This document shows positions 44,695 to 54,774 of a DNA stretch of 64,000 bases, piece by piece (position 1 is the first letter of the stretch; every line of letters starts with the position of its first letter). Under the pieces are notes generated by a model that saw nothing but the letters and a program-made list of their open reading frames with translations, was not told the DNA's origin and did no database searches. This stretch comes from Nodularia sp. LEGE 06071. GTDB taxonomy: Bacteria; Cyanobacteriota; Cyanobacteriia; Cyanobacteriales; Nostocaceae. The stretch is from assembly GCF_015207755.1 (NCBI RefSeq), contig NZ_JADEWH010000010.1, positions 124,001 through 188,000 on the forward strand. Reading direction: 5' to 3'. The position numbers and the translations under genes are program-made.

Positions 44695-44767
44695 TGACTA
44701 AAAATTTCTCAGTAATAATTAAATTTAACCCAATACGGTTCAGTTAAGCCTCAAATAGACCCTCTAC

Positions 44768-44869
44768 GTAGGTTGGGTTGTTCGCAGCAAGGAACATAGC
44801 TTGCTTCCCGCAGGGTAACCCAACAAAGTCCTGGAAATGTCGGGTTTCACTTCCTTCTACCCAACCTAC
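44768..44869. repeat. Inverted-repeat element GTAGGTTGGGTT...ACCCAACCTAC
   Basis: Ends GTAGGTTGGGTTG (44768-44780) and TACCCAACCTAC (44858-44869) face each other, with an inner GGGTAACCCAAC. It carries the GCTTCCCGCAGGG segment also seen near 41745. It resembles the element at 43976. Confidence 0.65.
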
Positions 44870-44898
44870 AATTTTATTAACACCAACTCTATTGCAAT

Positions 44899-46875
44899 TT
44901 AAGCAATCAAACAAATTAATTGGTCTTCAAACTTAGCTTTGGGGTTGACCATTTTTACTTTCTTCTCCTGACATAATATACCAATTAAGTGTTGAATGTC
45001 GGTTTCTTTCACATCTGGAAACTGTTTGGCTGCTTGGGAAATTAAAGTAGTAATACCCATGAAAGCTTGCGTTTTGACTAGATTTAATAAAAAATCTTTG
45101 ACTGGTAAAACTTCTTTGATAATTGTAGATTTAGAAAAAAGTTCTAAATCCTGCAATAACATACAATTCTGCAAAACTTCAGACTTACGGGTTAAAGTTT
45201 GTAATTGCTGCAAAGTAATAGTTTTATATCCAATCACTAATTCCTGTGATAGTACAGAATTAACCAAGAAATTATAAGTAGCTAAGTAATGGACTGACTG
45301 AACATTTGGGATGATGTGAATATGTTGAGTATTGGTGAAAATCTGGCTGTAGATTTTATGATCTGCAAGTTTTACTGTTCCTACATTACCAATTCTGAGC
45401 AGTAAAAGTTTTTGGCAAATATTTTGCTCAATTGTTTTTTGACAAGCATTCATTACCTGAAAGAAACTTGTCATATTGGCATCTTCTGTCCAGACTATGC
45501 CGATTTTTTGTCCCTGAGTTGGTTGTTGATAACTCAAAGAATAGCTGGCATATTTGCCTGATATCAGTTTAGGTGTTACTTGTACTTCTAATGCTTCTAA
45601 AGCGACTTGCAACATCCGAATGAGTTCAGGGGATGATAGCAAGGAAAGTTTAGGAAATTTTTCCTGAATTTTTTTATATTCCTGCTGCCATAGTAATTGA
45701 AACTCTGCGTGAGGATCTAGTTTGACTCCGCGACCTGTCCCTATCAGATTAGTTTTATATTTCTGATATTCGCTTCTACCTAAAAGTAATGCATTTCTAG
45801 GGTCAGTTTTACCACCTGGAAAATATTTCTCTAAAATTTGGCGATTTAAAGGAATGATAGGAGATTCTGGTTGAGGTTTAGCTGCTTCATATAGTGTCTG
45901 TAATATATACTTCCAGAGTGCTTCAGCTTGATTGAGGTCAATATTTTTAAGTTTAACTAACTTATCAATTCTCGCTTTATCAGACTGTGTAATTTGTTTC
46001 CAACTTTGCCTCCAAGGATCTGTAACTATAGTAATGATAATCAGAAAATTCTGGATGTTTTCATTGTGAAGAGTGGTGTTGACATTAAATATTGCTTGTG
46101 GATTAGATAACCAATTCGGTATGCTTTCCACCTGATCAAAACATAAAACAATTGGCTGAGTTGCTGTAGAAATTTTGCCAAAGTTGGCTAAGATGTTTTT
46201 AGCTGCATCTTCGGTATCAAGGCAATTGCTGACGTTTAAAGCCTGCATTGATTCTTCACTTAAATCATCTCCTCTTAACCACTCACAGGCTAGGGGATAA
46301 AGTTCTGGATTTGTGAGGTCATGTAGAACTCCAAAAAAACTTTCAGGATTATAAATACTATCAGTTTGATAGACTTCTATCAGATGTTTAATAAATTTTT
46401 GCCGATCAGTTAGCAATAAATCGAAAAAATTATCATTAAAAAGTTTCTTTTTGAGGGTATTTTTAGTGAAGGCTGATAAACTTTTAAGCCAGATAATTAA
46501 CTGAGAGTCTTGCTTTCCATCTGGGACTTGAATTAAGCTATCTACTGTATAACGCAAGATATGTCGCCAGATGTACTGGTCATCAACCCAAGGCCCTATA
46601 TAAGCAAAAAAAGCTTTCGGGTTAAGGGTGCGTTTTAGTCTCCCTAAAACATAGCTTTTGCCAGAACCGGAATCACCAACTAGGAAAATAGTCCGACTAA
46701 AATTATCTGTAGTTACTAGGTTGAGAACTTCTTCAATTTCGGCTATGGCTTCTTGATGAATTGAAGCTACCATAGATCCACTATCTTGGTTTTTCCCCCA
46801 AAAATTACCTGTCCTGGAATTTACCCGGTCAAAGGGGTTTATCTCGCGCTTAATAATCTCGTCGATAGATGCCAT
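44899..46875 (-). CDS. AAA/STAND-like ATPase of unknown function
   Basis: This 658-residue protein has a P-loop FLVGDSGSGKSYVLGRLKR (about residues 64-82) and a Walker B-like TQPIVLCFDQVES (about 246). The N-terminus (INPFDRVNSRTGNFWGKNQD) has a conserved-looking FW motif. The second half is mixed alpha/beta without a recognised domain and ends in a helical part (ISQAAKQFPDVKETDIQHLI) that may be a winged helix. The upstream gene at 46930, 54 bp away on the same strand, is its likely partner. The pair stands among defence-like genes; a role in defence or stress is context only. Confidence 0.7.
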   Translation of the reverse strand: MASIDEIIKREINPFDRVNSRTGNFWGKNQDSGSMVASIHQEAIAEIEEVLNLVTTDNFSRTIFLVGDSGSGKSYVLGRLKRTLNPKAFFAYIGPWVDDQYIWRHILRYTVDSLIQVPDGKQDSQLIIWLKSLSAFTKNTLKKKLFNDNFFDLLLTDRQKFIKHLIEVYQTDSIYNPESFFGVLHDLTNPELYPLACEWLRGDDLSEESMQALNVSNCLDTEDAAKNILANFGKISTATQPIVLCFDQVESIPNWLSNPQAIFNVNTTLHNENIQNFLIIITIVTDPWRQSWKQITQSDKARIDKLVKLKNIDLNQAEALWKYILQTLYEAAKPQPESPIIPLNRQILEKYFPGGKTDPRNALLLGRSEYQKYKTNLIGTGRGVKLDPHAEFQLLWQQEYKKIQEKFPKLSLLSSPELIRMLQVALEALEVQVTPKLISGKYASYSLSYQQPTQGQKIGIVWTEDANMTSFFQVMNACQKTIEQNICQKLLLLRIGNVGTVKLADHKIYSQIFTNTQHIHIIPNVQSVHYLATYNFLVNSVLSQELVIGYKTITLQQLQTLTRKSEVLQNCMLLQDLELFSKSTIIKEVLPVKDFLLNLVKTQAFMGITTLISQAAKQFPDVKETDIQHLIGILCQEKKVKMVNPKAKFEDQLICLIA

Positions 46876-46929
46876 GATTAATTACCCTGATGAAGTAAAA
46901 TGATTTATGGAAAACTAATTTATCTATTG

Positions 46930-47772
46930 TTAGTTAACACTGACAAAGAACAAGGAACCACCAACATTTTGTGAAATTCCGGCATTAATTTGTTCTGTAG
47001 TGTAAGGTGTGGGATCTAACAATGAACTCAATTCAATTGAGTCACTTCTTTGTAAGCGATACAGTACCTGATCTAATTCATCTCGTGATAAAGGCGGTTG
47101 TAGCTTTTGACGTAAATGAAAAATGGGGAGATAATTCTCTGTATTTAGTTCCTTATCTAATTTCTGAATAATTTGTAAGATATCTGGCTCACTGACATTG
47201 AGAATCGTTTTTGAAGCAACGTTTTCCCCAAGAGGTAATGAACTAGAGGCTTGTTCTGGTTTGATTCGTAAATTCTGACGCAAAAACCGCAGGTAATTAT
47301 TGAGTAGATCGAGATTGATATTTGCTTGTCCTTGGGGGCTGTATTCATCCCGTAAAAACTCAATTCCTCTTTGGGTTAGCCAAATCGACCCTTGTGTCCT
47401 TTTCATTTTGACTTCAGCTACAATCAAGCCTCGATCACCCAGCGCTGTGAATATCGCGTTTCGTTCTGCTGCTTTGAGTGAGGTGATTTTGCTGGGGGCG
47501 ATGTTACCGGAAGCTTGAGCAATCTTTTCTAGTACCTTGAGTTCTTTAGCTGCAATGGGGACTTGGGTGGGATCTTTCAGCAGTGCTTGACCTGGCGGTA
47601 AAATTTTGACTGTGGCTATCTCACGGGTATAGTCTACCAGCTGGCGATCGCCTAAATCCTGACAAATTTTATCCTTACCCTTAAAACCTTTAAAGATATT
47701 TGTACTCAGACTTGACCGATAATTTGCACACCCCAACAAATTTAAAAGGAATTTTAACTCATTCGTATCCAT
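46930..47772 (-). CDS. Winged-helix-rich protein, partner of the AAA ATPase
   Basis: This 280-residue protein is not identified. It looks like three linked winged-helix units: residues about 75-140 (LKVLEKIAQASGNIAPSKIT, LGDRGLIVAEVKMKRTQGSI, WLTQRGIEFL), a middle helical linker, and a C-terminal unit (YLPIFHLRQKLQPPLSRDEL, VLYRLQRSDSIELSSL). No catalytic residues are visible. It precedes the AAA ATPase by 54 bp on the same strand and is therefore probably made with it, perhaps as a DNA- or effector-binding subunit. Confidence 0.65.
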   Translation of the reverse strand: MDTNELKFLLNLLGCANYRSSLSTNIFKGFKGKDKICQDLGDRQLVDYTREIATVKILPPGQALLKDPTQVPIAAKELKVLEKIAQASGNIAPSKITSLKAAERNAIFTALGDRGLIVAEVKMKRTQGSIWLTQRGIEFLRDEYSPQGQANINLDLLNNYLRFLRQNLRIKPEQASSSLPLGENVASKTILNVSEPDILQIIQKLDKELNTENYLPIFHLRQKLQPPLSRDELDQVLYRLQRSDSIELSSLLDPTPYTTEQINAGISQNVGGSLFFVSVN

Positions 47773-47890
47773 GCGTGTCAGCCTGCTTGTACATAACTCA
47801 GGTATACTGTAGCTTGAATGGCACTAATTTACACATCTTTCCCATGTTAGCAATAATTAGTGCTATTGGCTACAGCCAGCTATGCAAACA

Positions 47891-48838
47891 TTATCCTTTG
47901 ATTTGCCGCAGGGCATTAAAAACCTTACCCCGTAAGCCCATTGGTAAAAACGACAAACCCCAGCCTGTCAAAGCTTTAGTGGTAGAAAAAGACTTACCTA
48001 CCAAAATTAGTTCTCTCCCTTTTTGGGTTTCACCCTGGTTAATTAAACGCAAACCCAATAATAATTGCGATTCAGCTAGGAGATGTTGTCTGATTTTTTC
48101 TAATTTATCTGATTCAAATTGATAATTTTCTAAATACCGAATTTTATCAAACAAATAAGGAATTTCTCGCTCAATACCCTGCTGTTCTGCATGGTGGCGA
48201 TATTCCATTAATAATTCCGGTAAATAATAACCCTTTTTATCAGCTAAAGCCAGCCTGACAAATAAATCATTATCTTCACAATTTTGGATATTAGGTAACA
48301 TAAAGCCCAAGTCTTGCAAGGTCTGACGACGAAATAAAGTCGCGCCAATTTGAAAGCTTTGGTTGATAAAAACTACCTCTAATAAATTATCTACTATCCC
48401 GGCTTTTAAATTATCCCGACCCCAGAGACGAGAATTTTCCTGAGTCTTTGATTCATCCCGGATATTGTCAATATCAATTATCCAATGGTCTGTACCCACA
48501 AAATCAATGCCAGAATCTTGATCAAGTATTGCCGCAGTCCGGGCTAAAAAATTAGTGGTTAGCCGATCATCATCATCAAATTTAATAAAATATTCACCCT
48601 TAGCTGCATCAAAACCAGAGCGCATATTATTGCTTTTACCAATATTTTGCGGATGACGGATATATTGAATCCGGTGGTCTGTGTACTGTGACATCAATTC
48701 AGGTGTGTCATCAGTTGAACCATCATCACAAATAATTAATTCCCAATCTTGATAAGATTGCTGAAGTACGCTTTCTATGGCGTAAGGCAGAAGATTTTGT
48801 CGATTAAATGTAGGAATACAAACACTAATTTTAGCCAC
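47891..48838 (-). CDS. Family 2 glycosyltransferase
   Basis: This 315-residue protein is a GT-A fold glycosyltransferase. It begins ISVCIPTFNRQNLLPYAIES, has LIICDDGSTDDTPEL (nucleotide binding), the DXD-type metal motif KFDDDDRLT and a downstream acceptor-side region NCEDNDLFVRLALADKKGYYLPE. It uses GTG as start at 48838. It probably adds a sugar to a polysaccharide or lipid at the inner face of the inner membrane. A GT4 enzyme lies 420 bp away on the opposite strand. Confidence 0.92.
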   Translation of the reverse strand: MAKISVCIPTFNRQNLLPYAIESVLQQSYQDWELIICDDGSTDDTPELMSQYTDHRIQYIRHPQNIGKSNNMRSGFDAAKGEYFIKFDDDDRLTTNFLARTAAILDQDSGIDFVGTDHWIIDIDNIRDESKTQENSRLWGRDNLKAGIVDNLLEVVFINQSFQIGATLFRRQTLQDLGFMLPNIQNCEDNDLFVRLALADKKGYYLPELLMEYRHHAEQQGIEREIPYLFDKIRYLENYQFESDKLEKIRQHLLAESQLLLGLRLINQGETQKGRELILVGKSFSTTKALTGWGLSFLPMGLRGKVFNALRQIKG

Positions 48839-49258
48839 AGTAATTAATTTAAATAAATTTACAATTTAACCAGGGTTTTCAATATTACTTAGGGAGTATT
48901 TTAATAAATCATCTCAGATAAATTTATCAGGGACTGACACAATAAGTAATAATATTTATTTACTCTATTATCTTTAGTGATAGCAACATTTTATCTGTGA
49001 ATATACAAAAACTTCATCATTTTTGGCAAATCTTGAAAGCGTTTCTCTGTTGAGTGAGGTAGAAGAACCCCACCCCCAAGCCAGAAGGGGACGATAATTT
49101 ACTTCATGTGATTAGGAAAGTCTATGATCATCAGCTTGTCATTGATGAAAACTTTACACAAAATAGATCAGAGATATTTCAAATGACATTTAGCCGGAAA
49201 TCGGGACTGGTAGATGTGTCATATTTTAATTTAGTCTAATTTTCGGTTAATTGGTTAT
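48839..49258. other. Intergenic region between divergent glycosyltransferases
   Basis: This 420-bp AT-rich gap contains GAACCCCACCCCCAAGCCAG near 49047-49069, half of the inverted-repeat element at 40328. No gene is visible. Confidence 0.4.
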
Positions 49259-50500
49259 ATGCACATCTTAATGCTGTCCGCTACTTTTCCTTATCCGCCA
49301 ACGCGGGGGGGAACTCAAGTGAGGACGTTTAATTTACTGAAATATTTGAGTCAAAGTCATGCTATCACTCTGGTGACTCAAGGCGATGCCTACGGCGAGC
49401 TGCGCGATCGCGATGTGACAGAAGCAGAAATCGCCCAATTGCGGGACTGTGTAGATCATCTAGTTGTGTTTGAACGTCCGCCAGATTCTGGAACTGCATC
49501 GGGAATACTGAAGAAAATACAACGCTTGAGTCAGTTTTGGCAACAGGGAACCCCACCCAGTGTACTCAGCCGCTACTCAGTCCAGATGCAAGCATGGATT
49601 GATCATTTTGTCGAGGAGCAAAAATGTGATGTGATTACCTGCGAACATAGCGTCAATGAAATTTATGTGCGATCGCATTTTCAGAAATCTCTCAGAACCA
49701 TAGTCAATATTCATAGTTCTGTCTATGGTAGTTGTCTTAACCAGCTAACAACAGGCGTTTCGGAAAATCGACTCCGAGATCAAATTAATCTGCCGCTTTT
49801 ACGTCGTTATGAACAAAGATATGGCGCGAAATTTTCGTCAATGGTTGTAACTACAGAAGATGATAAAAGTCAATTAGAAAAATTTCATCCTCACAGTGAA
49901 ATTACAGTTATTCCCAATGGAGTTGATTTGGTAACATTTTCTAACCGTACCCATGATCCCGGAGGATATAGATTAATATTTATTGGGGCAATGGATAATT
50001 TAGCAAACATTGATGCCGTCTGCTTTTTTACTAATCAAATTTTACCAGAAATTCAAAAAATATATCCCCAAACAACTTTTGATATTGTCGGTTCTCGCCC
50101 TGCGCCCGCAGTTTTAGCACTCACACAACAACCAGGAGTAAATGTCACTGGAAGAGTGCCTGCAATGGGAGATTACTTACACAAATCAACAGTTTGCGTT
50201 GTGCCGATGCGGACAGGGTTTGGGATTAAAAATAAGACTTTAGAAGCAATGGCTGCTGGTGTGCCGGTAGTGGCAAGCGATCGCGGTTTAGAAGGACTAG
50301 CTATAGACACCCCACTCCGGGCATTACGTGCCAATCAGCCTGCTGAGTATGTCGCCGCCATTAGTCAACTTTTTGAGAGTCCCCAACTGCGTGAGCAATT
50401 GTCCCATAACGGTAGACAACTAGTAGAAACCGAGTTCACCTGGGAGATAGCGGGAAAACGTTATGAACAAGTTTGTTTGGGGCTGAATCAACAACATTAA
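49259..50500 (+). CDS. Family 4 glycosyltransferase
   Basis: This 413-residue protein is a GT-B fold enzyme: N-terminal domain starting MHILMLSATFPYPPTRGGTQ (glycine-rich loop), and C-terminal Rossmann domain with VIPNGVDLVTFSN, LIFIGAMDNLANIDAV and the nucleotide-sugar site GFGIKNKTLEAMAAGVPVVAS (E-x7-E type). These enzymes use nucleotide sugars to build surface polysaccharides or glycolipids. The closest relatives in layout belong to the stp1-type sugar transferases. It is monocistronic and divergent from the GT2 gene. Confidence 0.92.
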   Translation: MHILMLSATFPYPPTRGGTQVRTFNLLKYLSQSHAITLVTQGDAYGELRDRDVTEAEIAQLRDCVDHLVVFERPPDSGTASGILKKIQRLSQFWQQGTPPSVLSRYSVQMQAWIDHFVEEQKCDVITCEHSVNEIYVRSHFQKSLRTIVNIHSSVYGSCLNQLTTGVSENRLRDQINLPLLRRYEQRYGAKFSSMVVTTEDDKSQLEKFHPHSEITVIPNGVDLVTFSNRTHDPGGYRLIFIGAMDNLANIDAVCFFTNQILPEIQKIYPQTTFDIVGSRPAPAVLALTQQPGVNVTGRVPAMGDYLHKSTVCVVPMRTGFGIKNKTLEAMAAGVPVVASDRGLEGLAIDTPLRALRANQPAEYVAAISQLFESPQLREQLSHNGRQLVETEFTWEIAGKRYEQVCLGLNQQH

Positions 50501-51212
50501 AAAATTGAGAAAAGAGGAGTGAGCCGCAGCGATCATGTTTATCCCGCAGCCATCACTCCTTTGACCTCGCGCGTTGATAAGCTGTTATGCTTATTTACAA
50601 ATACAGCAAATTAATTCTTAACTTTTATCTAACTAAAGTCGCTAATAATTGTTAAATTGTTATGTGATAAGCTATACAAAAATCTCTTTTTACTTAACTC
50701 GACTTGATCCATTTTTTTCGCAACGCGATTGGTATCACTGAAACCTTTGTGGGGTTGGTGTTGTAATTTTTGGATTTCATCGATAATCGTCATGAAAAAA
50801 ATCGGACAATTCCCGTAAATTGGGCATTAAATTTGGATATTCGCATTAAATGAGTATTTAATAGCATTCATTTGGAAGCAAACTGATTGTATTCCAGAAC
50901 ACAATAAAACTTAAAATTAACCCCATACCTGGGTTAGTAGTAGACTGACTCTTCCGGTGGACGTTAGAGACAAAAATGGTAGTTACTGTCATAAATGGAG
51001 GCAAAAATAATCACCAAGATTCTATACAAAGCAGTTCAAGAAAAAGTAAAACTTTGGAAACTGAGATATAGAGAAACAGATGTTAAGTTGCTCAAAATTC
51101 CTGAAATCGCCTAAAAATCTGCTTTGCATTCATTTGCAGATCCAGAAATAGCTGCATTCCTTGTGATCAAAAATCTGCTATTACAAGCGTTAAAACCGGG
51201 GGCATATTTATT
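50501..51212. other. Long intergenic region
   Basis: This 712-bp gap has a hairpin right after the GT4 gene (see 50515-50560) and is otherwise AT-rich. A 39-codon frame at 50995-51114 (MEAKIITKILYKAVQEKVKL...) has no recognised similarity. I see no other support for a gene. Confidence 0.4.
50515..50560 (+). terminator. Hairpin downstream of the family 4 glycosyltransferase
   Basis: Arms AGGAGTGA (50515-50522) and TCACTCCT (50553-50560) can pair across a 30-base loop and are followed by TTGACC rather than a long T-run. Terminator function is weakly supported. Confidence 0.35.
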
Positions 51213-51632
51213 ATGGACTGGTCGCAAAATCTACAACAATTCCAAGACTTCGTATTATTCAAATTTCCTCAACCGCCATATTTTTTAGTTTTAATTGGCT
51301 TGTTAATTAGCCTTGTCTGTGGTTTACCATTTGCGATAACTCTGCAAAAACGAGTGCAAGATTGGATTCAAAATCATTCTCCTGCTACTCTACCCAGATG
51401 GGCAAAATTACAACTTTTCATTCCTTTTATCGGAACGGCTATTGGTGTTTCTATCGCCTTGGCTTCGATGTTAGAAATTTTTGGTGTCCCGACGCTGCCT
51501 TCTTATTTGCTATCTTTGCTAGTCACAAGTTTAGTGGGTTCATGGGTTTGGGCGGAAATCGGTAACCTTTTAGGTCGAAGACTTTTACGCTCCTATTTAG
51601 CTCAGTCTGCAAAGTTGTCTCACCAAAGGTAG
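51213..51632 (+). CDS. Small membrane protein of unknown function
   Basis: This 139-residue protein has three hydrophobic segments: about residues 21-41 (YFLVLIGLLISLVCGLPFAI), 68-90 (LQLFIPFIGTAIGVSIALAS) and 96-117 (PSYLLSLLVTSLVGSWVWAE), with a basic tail. It is probably an inner-membrane or thylakoid protein. No domain is recognised. It has its own start ATG after an AT-rich leader and no close neighbour. Confidence 0.65.
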   Translation: MDWSQNLQQFQDFVLFKFPQPPYFLVLIGLLISLVCGLPFAITLQKRVQDWIQNHSPATLPRWAKLQLFIPFIGTAIGVSIALASMLEIFGVPTLPSYLLSLLVTSLVGSWVWAEIGNLLGRRLLRSYLAQSAKLSHQR

Positions 51633-51981
51633 AAGTAAGTTATTATCACAAAATGTAAAAATTTAATAAGTGAAAATTCTGTAAATAAACATAATTAATC
51701 AATACTATGCAATTCTCAATTTGCCATCTACAAATGGTTAAGAATTTAGCCGTAATTGCCAAATTGTAGTTACCCAAGTTCCGAGACACCTGTTTTGTGG
51801 TACGTTGAAGGATTAGTAGAATACCAGAACATATGTACATATTCAGGATTGATTTGGGCAGCAATTGCAGCTGATTCAAAGTTTCATGATTGGGTATCTT
51901 CAAGAAGGGCGCAATTAATCCCAGTATTGATCTAGTGGACTTTTTTGCTCAACTTCTGCAAGCAAGTAGCGGGATTTTCAG
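51633..51981. other. Intergenic region
   Basis: This 349-bp AT-rich gap precedes the PAS-CRP-like gene. No gene, repeat or clear operator is visible. Confidence 0.35.
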
Positions 51982-53145
51982 GTGAACATAGAACATTTCA
52001 TTCAAAGCGCAGAAGCACTGCACAGCCGTTTAGCAGATTTGTACCAAACCGCTAGTGTATTACCTTGGATTCCGCCGGAATTGCTGCCCCAAGCTTTTAA
52101 GGAACTCTATAGTACCTCTAAAATGGTGCAATTAGCGGCAGAGGAACTTTATCAGCAAAATGAGGAACTGATTCAAACCCGCAATTGGTTAGAAGCTGAA
52201 CGCCAACGCTACCAAGATTTATTCGAGTTGGCACCAGACGGCTATTTAGTCACTAATGGCGAAGGCATCATTCAAGAAGCTAATCTGGCCGCAGCGCAAC
52301 TGCTAAACGTTTCCAGACAATTACTAGTAGGCAAACCAATCGTTAATTTTGTCCGCCTCGAAGAACGACAGCCTTTTCGTAGTCAACTCAGCCAGCTATG
52401 CCAGTCGGACAACGTGAGAGAATTAGTTGTGCGTCTGCAACAAAATCACGGCGAGTACTTTGACGCAGCTTTCACAGTGGCTGTAGTGCGTAATGAACAG
52501 GGTAAAGTTAACTCTCTGCGTTGGCTGTTGCGTAATATTAGTGAACGTCAGAAAAAGAAGACAGAACTAATCGATAATGACAGTGATTTAATTCAGGATC
52601 GCCCGATATATAAACATCCCAAAGGAGAAACTATTCTCCTGAATCCTTTAGTCGTTTGGTATGTTCGCCAAGGCTTAGTTAAGCTCAATACTTTTTGTGA
52701 AACTGGTGAAGAGATATTGATCGGATTAGCGACACAAGACATGGTTTTTGGCTCTAATATGACTTCTCTACCCATTTATCAAGCCACAGCCCTGTCAGAT
52801 GTCGAATTAGTCTCAATTTACGTCGCAGAGATAGCTGTAAACCCAATGTTGAGCCATATTCTGTTACCAAAAATCAATCAACGGTTACAACAGACAGAAT
52901 CTTTTTTAGTGATTGCTGGTAAGCGGCGGGTGGAAGAAAGACTTTACCATCTATTGCAACTTTTAAAACAACAAATCGGCGAGCCTGTAGCAGAAGGCAC
53001 TCGCTTAAGCGTTCGCTTGACTCATGAAGATATTGCTAGTGCTTGCTGTACTACCAGAGTGACAATTACCCGCTTGATGGGAAAATTACAACAACAAGGT
53101 TTAATTAGTTTTGACTCCAAAAAATATATTATTTTGAAAGATTAA
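51982..53145 (+). CDS. PAS domain fused to a CRP/FNR-type transcription regulator
   Basis: This 387-residue regulator starts at GTG. Residues about 1-70 are helical; a PAS domain follows (LFELAPDGYLVTNGEGIIQE to ISERQ, about residues 77-193). Then comes a CRP-like effector domain (WYVRQGLVKLNTFCETGEEI, about 228-310) with poor match to the cyclic-nucleotide pocket, and a C-terminal CRP-type helix-turn-helix (RLTHEDIASACCTTRVTITRLMGKLQQQGLI). PAS domains sense redox, light or small ligands. The fusion is unusual, because CRP proteins normally lack PAS. glpK follows 95 bp downstream and may be its target or in its operon. Confidence 0.85.
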   Translation: MNIEHFIQSAEALHSRLADLYQTASVLPWIPPELLPQAFKELYSTSKMVQLAAEELYQQNEELIQTRNWLEAERQRYQDLFELAPDGYLVTNGEGIIQEANLAAAQLLNVSRQLLVGKPIVNFVRLEERQPFRSQLSQLCQSDNVRELVVRLQQNHGEYFDAAFTVAVVRNEQGKVNSLRWLLRNISERQKKKTELIDNDSDLIQDRPIYKHPKGETILLNPLVVWYVRQGLVKLNTFCETGEEILIGLATQDMVFGSNMTSLPIYQATALSDVELVSIYVAEIAVNPMLSHILLPKINQRLQQTESFLVIAGKRRVEERLYHLLQLLKQQIGEPVAEGTRLSVRLTHEDIASACCTTRVTITRLMGKLQQQGLISFDSKKYIILKD

Positions 53146-53240
53146 CACCGCTGCGCGGAAGTCAAAGGTCAAAAGTCAAAAGGCTTTTATTGTGCAGGAT
53201 AAATAATTTATGTTAGGGATCATTGTGTTGATTTTCTAAT

Positions 53241-54761
53241 ATGCAGACATTCGGCAATACTACTCGATCATCGAGTTACATCTTAGCATTGGACTTAGGT
53301 ACGACAGGTAACCGCGCTTTTGTATTTAACGTAGAAGGGAAGATTATTGGGCAAGCATACAAGGAACTGACTCAGTATTATCCTCAGCCGGGATGGTTAG
53401 AACACGACCCTGAAGAAATCTGGCGGGATACCTGCTGGGTGATGCAAACCGCTATTAAAAATGCTCAAGTTACACCATCGGAAATTGCGGCATTGGGGCT
53501 AACTGTGCAGAGGGAAACTTGCTTAATTTGGGACAAAACGACTGGGAAGCCATTACACCCAGCGATAGTATGGCAAGACCGCCGCACTTCTGCTGTTTGC
53601 CATCAGTTGCAAGCGCAAGGCTACGCTGAAGAAATTTCCGATCGCACTGGCTTAGTTATTGATGCTTATTTCTCGGCTACTAAGTTGAGATGGCTATTAG
53701 ACCATTGTACTGGAGTTGACCGCAAAAATATCTTAGCTGGGACAATTGATACTTGGATATTGTGGAATCTTACAGGGGGAAAAGTTCACGCCACCGACCA
53801 CAGCAACGCCAGCCGGACAATGCTGATGAATTTGTCTACTGGTGCATGGGATCAGACACTTCTCGAATTATTACAGATTCCGGCTGAGATTCTGCCCCAG
53901 ATTCTGCCCAGTTTAGGTAAATTTGGCGTTACTGATCCGGCTTTGCTAGGCACTGAAATTCCGATCACTGCCATTTTGGGAGACCAGCAAGCGTCCCTAT
54001 TTGGTCATGGATGCGATCGCCCCGGTTTAATGAAATGCACCTATGGTACTGGTAGTTTTTTAGTGGCTCACACTGGCTCAAATATTGTTCGTTCTCAGCG
54101 GCAACTAATTTCTACAGTGGCATGGACGCAAGCCCAAAATGGTAATAAGTTAGATATGGGTTATGCCTTGGAAGGCAGTATGTTTACCAGTGGTGCTTGT
54201 GTTCAATGGTTACGTGATGGCATCAAATTAATTAAAACTGCCGCCGAAACTGAAGTCATGGCTAATCAGGTGACAGATACAAATAAAGTCTACTTTGTGC
54301 CGGCTTTTAGTGGACTAGGCGCGCCCTACTGGGATATGAGCGCTAGAGGAGCTTTCCTTGGGATTACCGCCAGTGTACAACCCCAGCATTTAGTTCGTGC
54401 AGTTCTAGAAGCGATCGCCTACCAAGTTCTAGAAGTAGTCCAGGCAATCAATGCCTCTTCTGATACTCCCATGCAGCAGCTAACTGTAGATGGTGGTGCT
54501 TGCGAGAACAATTTTCTCATGCAGTTTCAGGCAGATATCTTGGGAATTCCCGTAGAACGCCCCAGGATGCGCGACACCACTGTACAAGGTGCCGCCTTTG
54601 CCGCAGGTTTAGCTGTGGGATTTTGGCATGACTATACAGCATTAGTCAGTCAAAGGCAAATAGACCGCATCTTTGAACCAGGCAAAGGCCAGCATCAAGC
54701 ACAAGCCAACTTCGCTATGTGGCAACAAGCAGTTAAACGGACTCTGGCTTGGGGAGAATAG
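53241..54761 (+). CDS. glpK: Glycerol kinase
   Basis: GlpK phosphorylates glycerol to glycerol 3-phosphate with ATP. At 506 residues it has the sugar kinase (FGGY) fold: LALDLGTTGNRAFVFNVEGK at the N-terminus, LTVQRETCLIWDKTTGKPL (substrate site), ILGDQQASLFGHGCDRPGLM and the FGGY signature VDGGACENNFLMQFQADILG. In the cytosol it links to glycerolipid metabolism. Preceded by a PAS-CRP-like regulator on the same strand, and followed by a convergent hairpin. Confidence 0.95.
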   Translation: MQTFGNTTRSSSYILALDLGTTGNRAFVFNVEGKIIGQAYKELTQYYPQPGWLEHDPEEIWRDTCWVMQTAIKNAQVTPSEIAALGLTVQRETCLIWDKTTGKPLHPAIVWQDRRTSAVCHQLQAQGYAEEISDRTGLVIDAYFSATKLRWLLDHCTGVDRKNILAGTIDTWILWNLTGGKVHATDHSNASRTMLMNLSTGAWDQTLLELLQIPAEILPQILPSLGKFGVTDPALLGTEIPITAILGDQQASLFGHGCDRPGLMKCTYGTGSFLVAHTGSNIVRSQRQLISTVAWTQAQNGNKLDMGYALEGSMFTSGACVQWLRDGIKLIKTAAETEVMANQVTDTNKVYFVPAFSGLGAPYWDMSARGAFLGITASVQPQHLVRAVLEAIAYQVLEVVQAINASSDTPMQQLTVDGGACENNFLMQFQADILGIPVERPRMRDTTVQGAAFAAGLAVGFWHDYTALVSQRQIDRIFEPGKGQHQAQANFAMWQQAVKRTLAWGE

Positions 54762-54774
54762 GGAAGCCGGAAAA

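Noticed and set aside
50995-51114. 39-codon frame MEAKIITKILYKAVQEKVKL...
   Set aside because: Composition is possible for a protein but there is no recognised similarity or clear initiation signal, and the gap is AT-rich.
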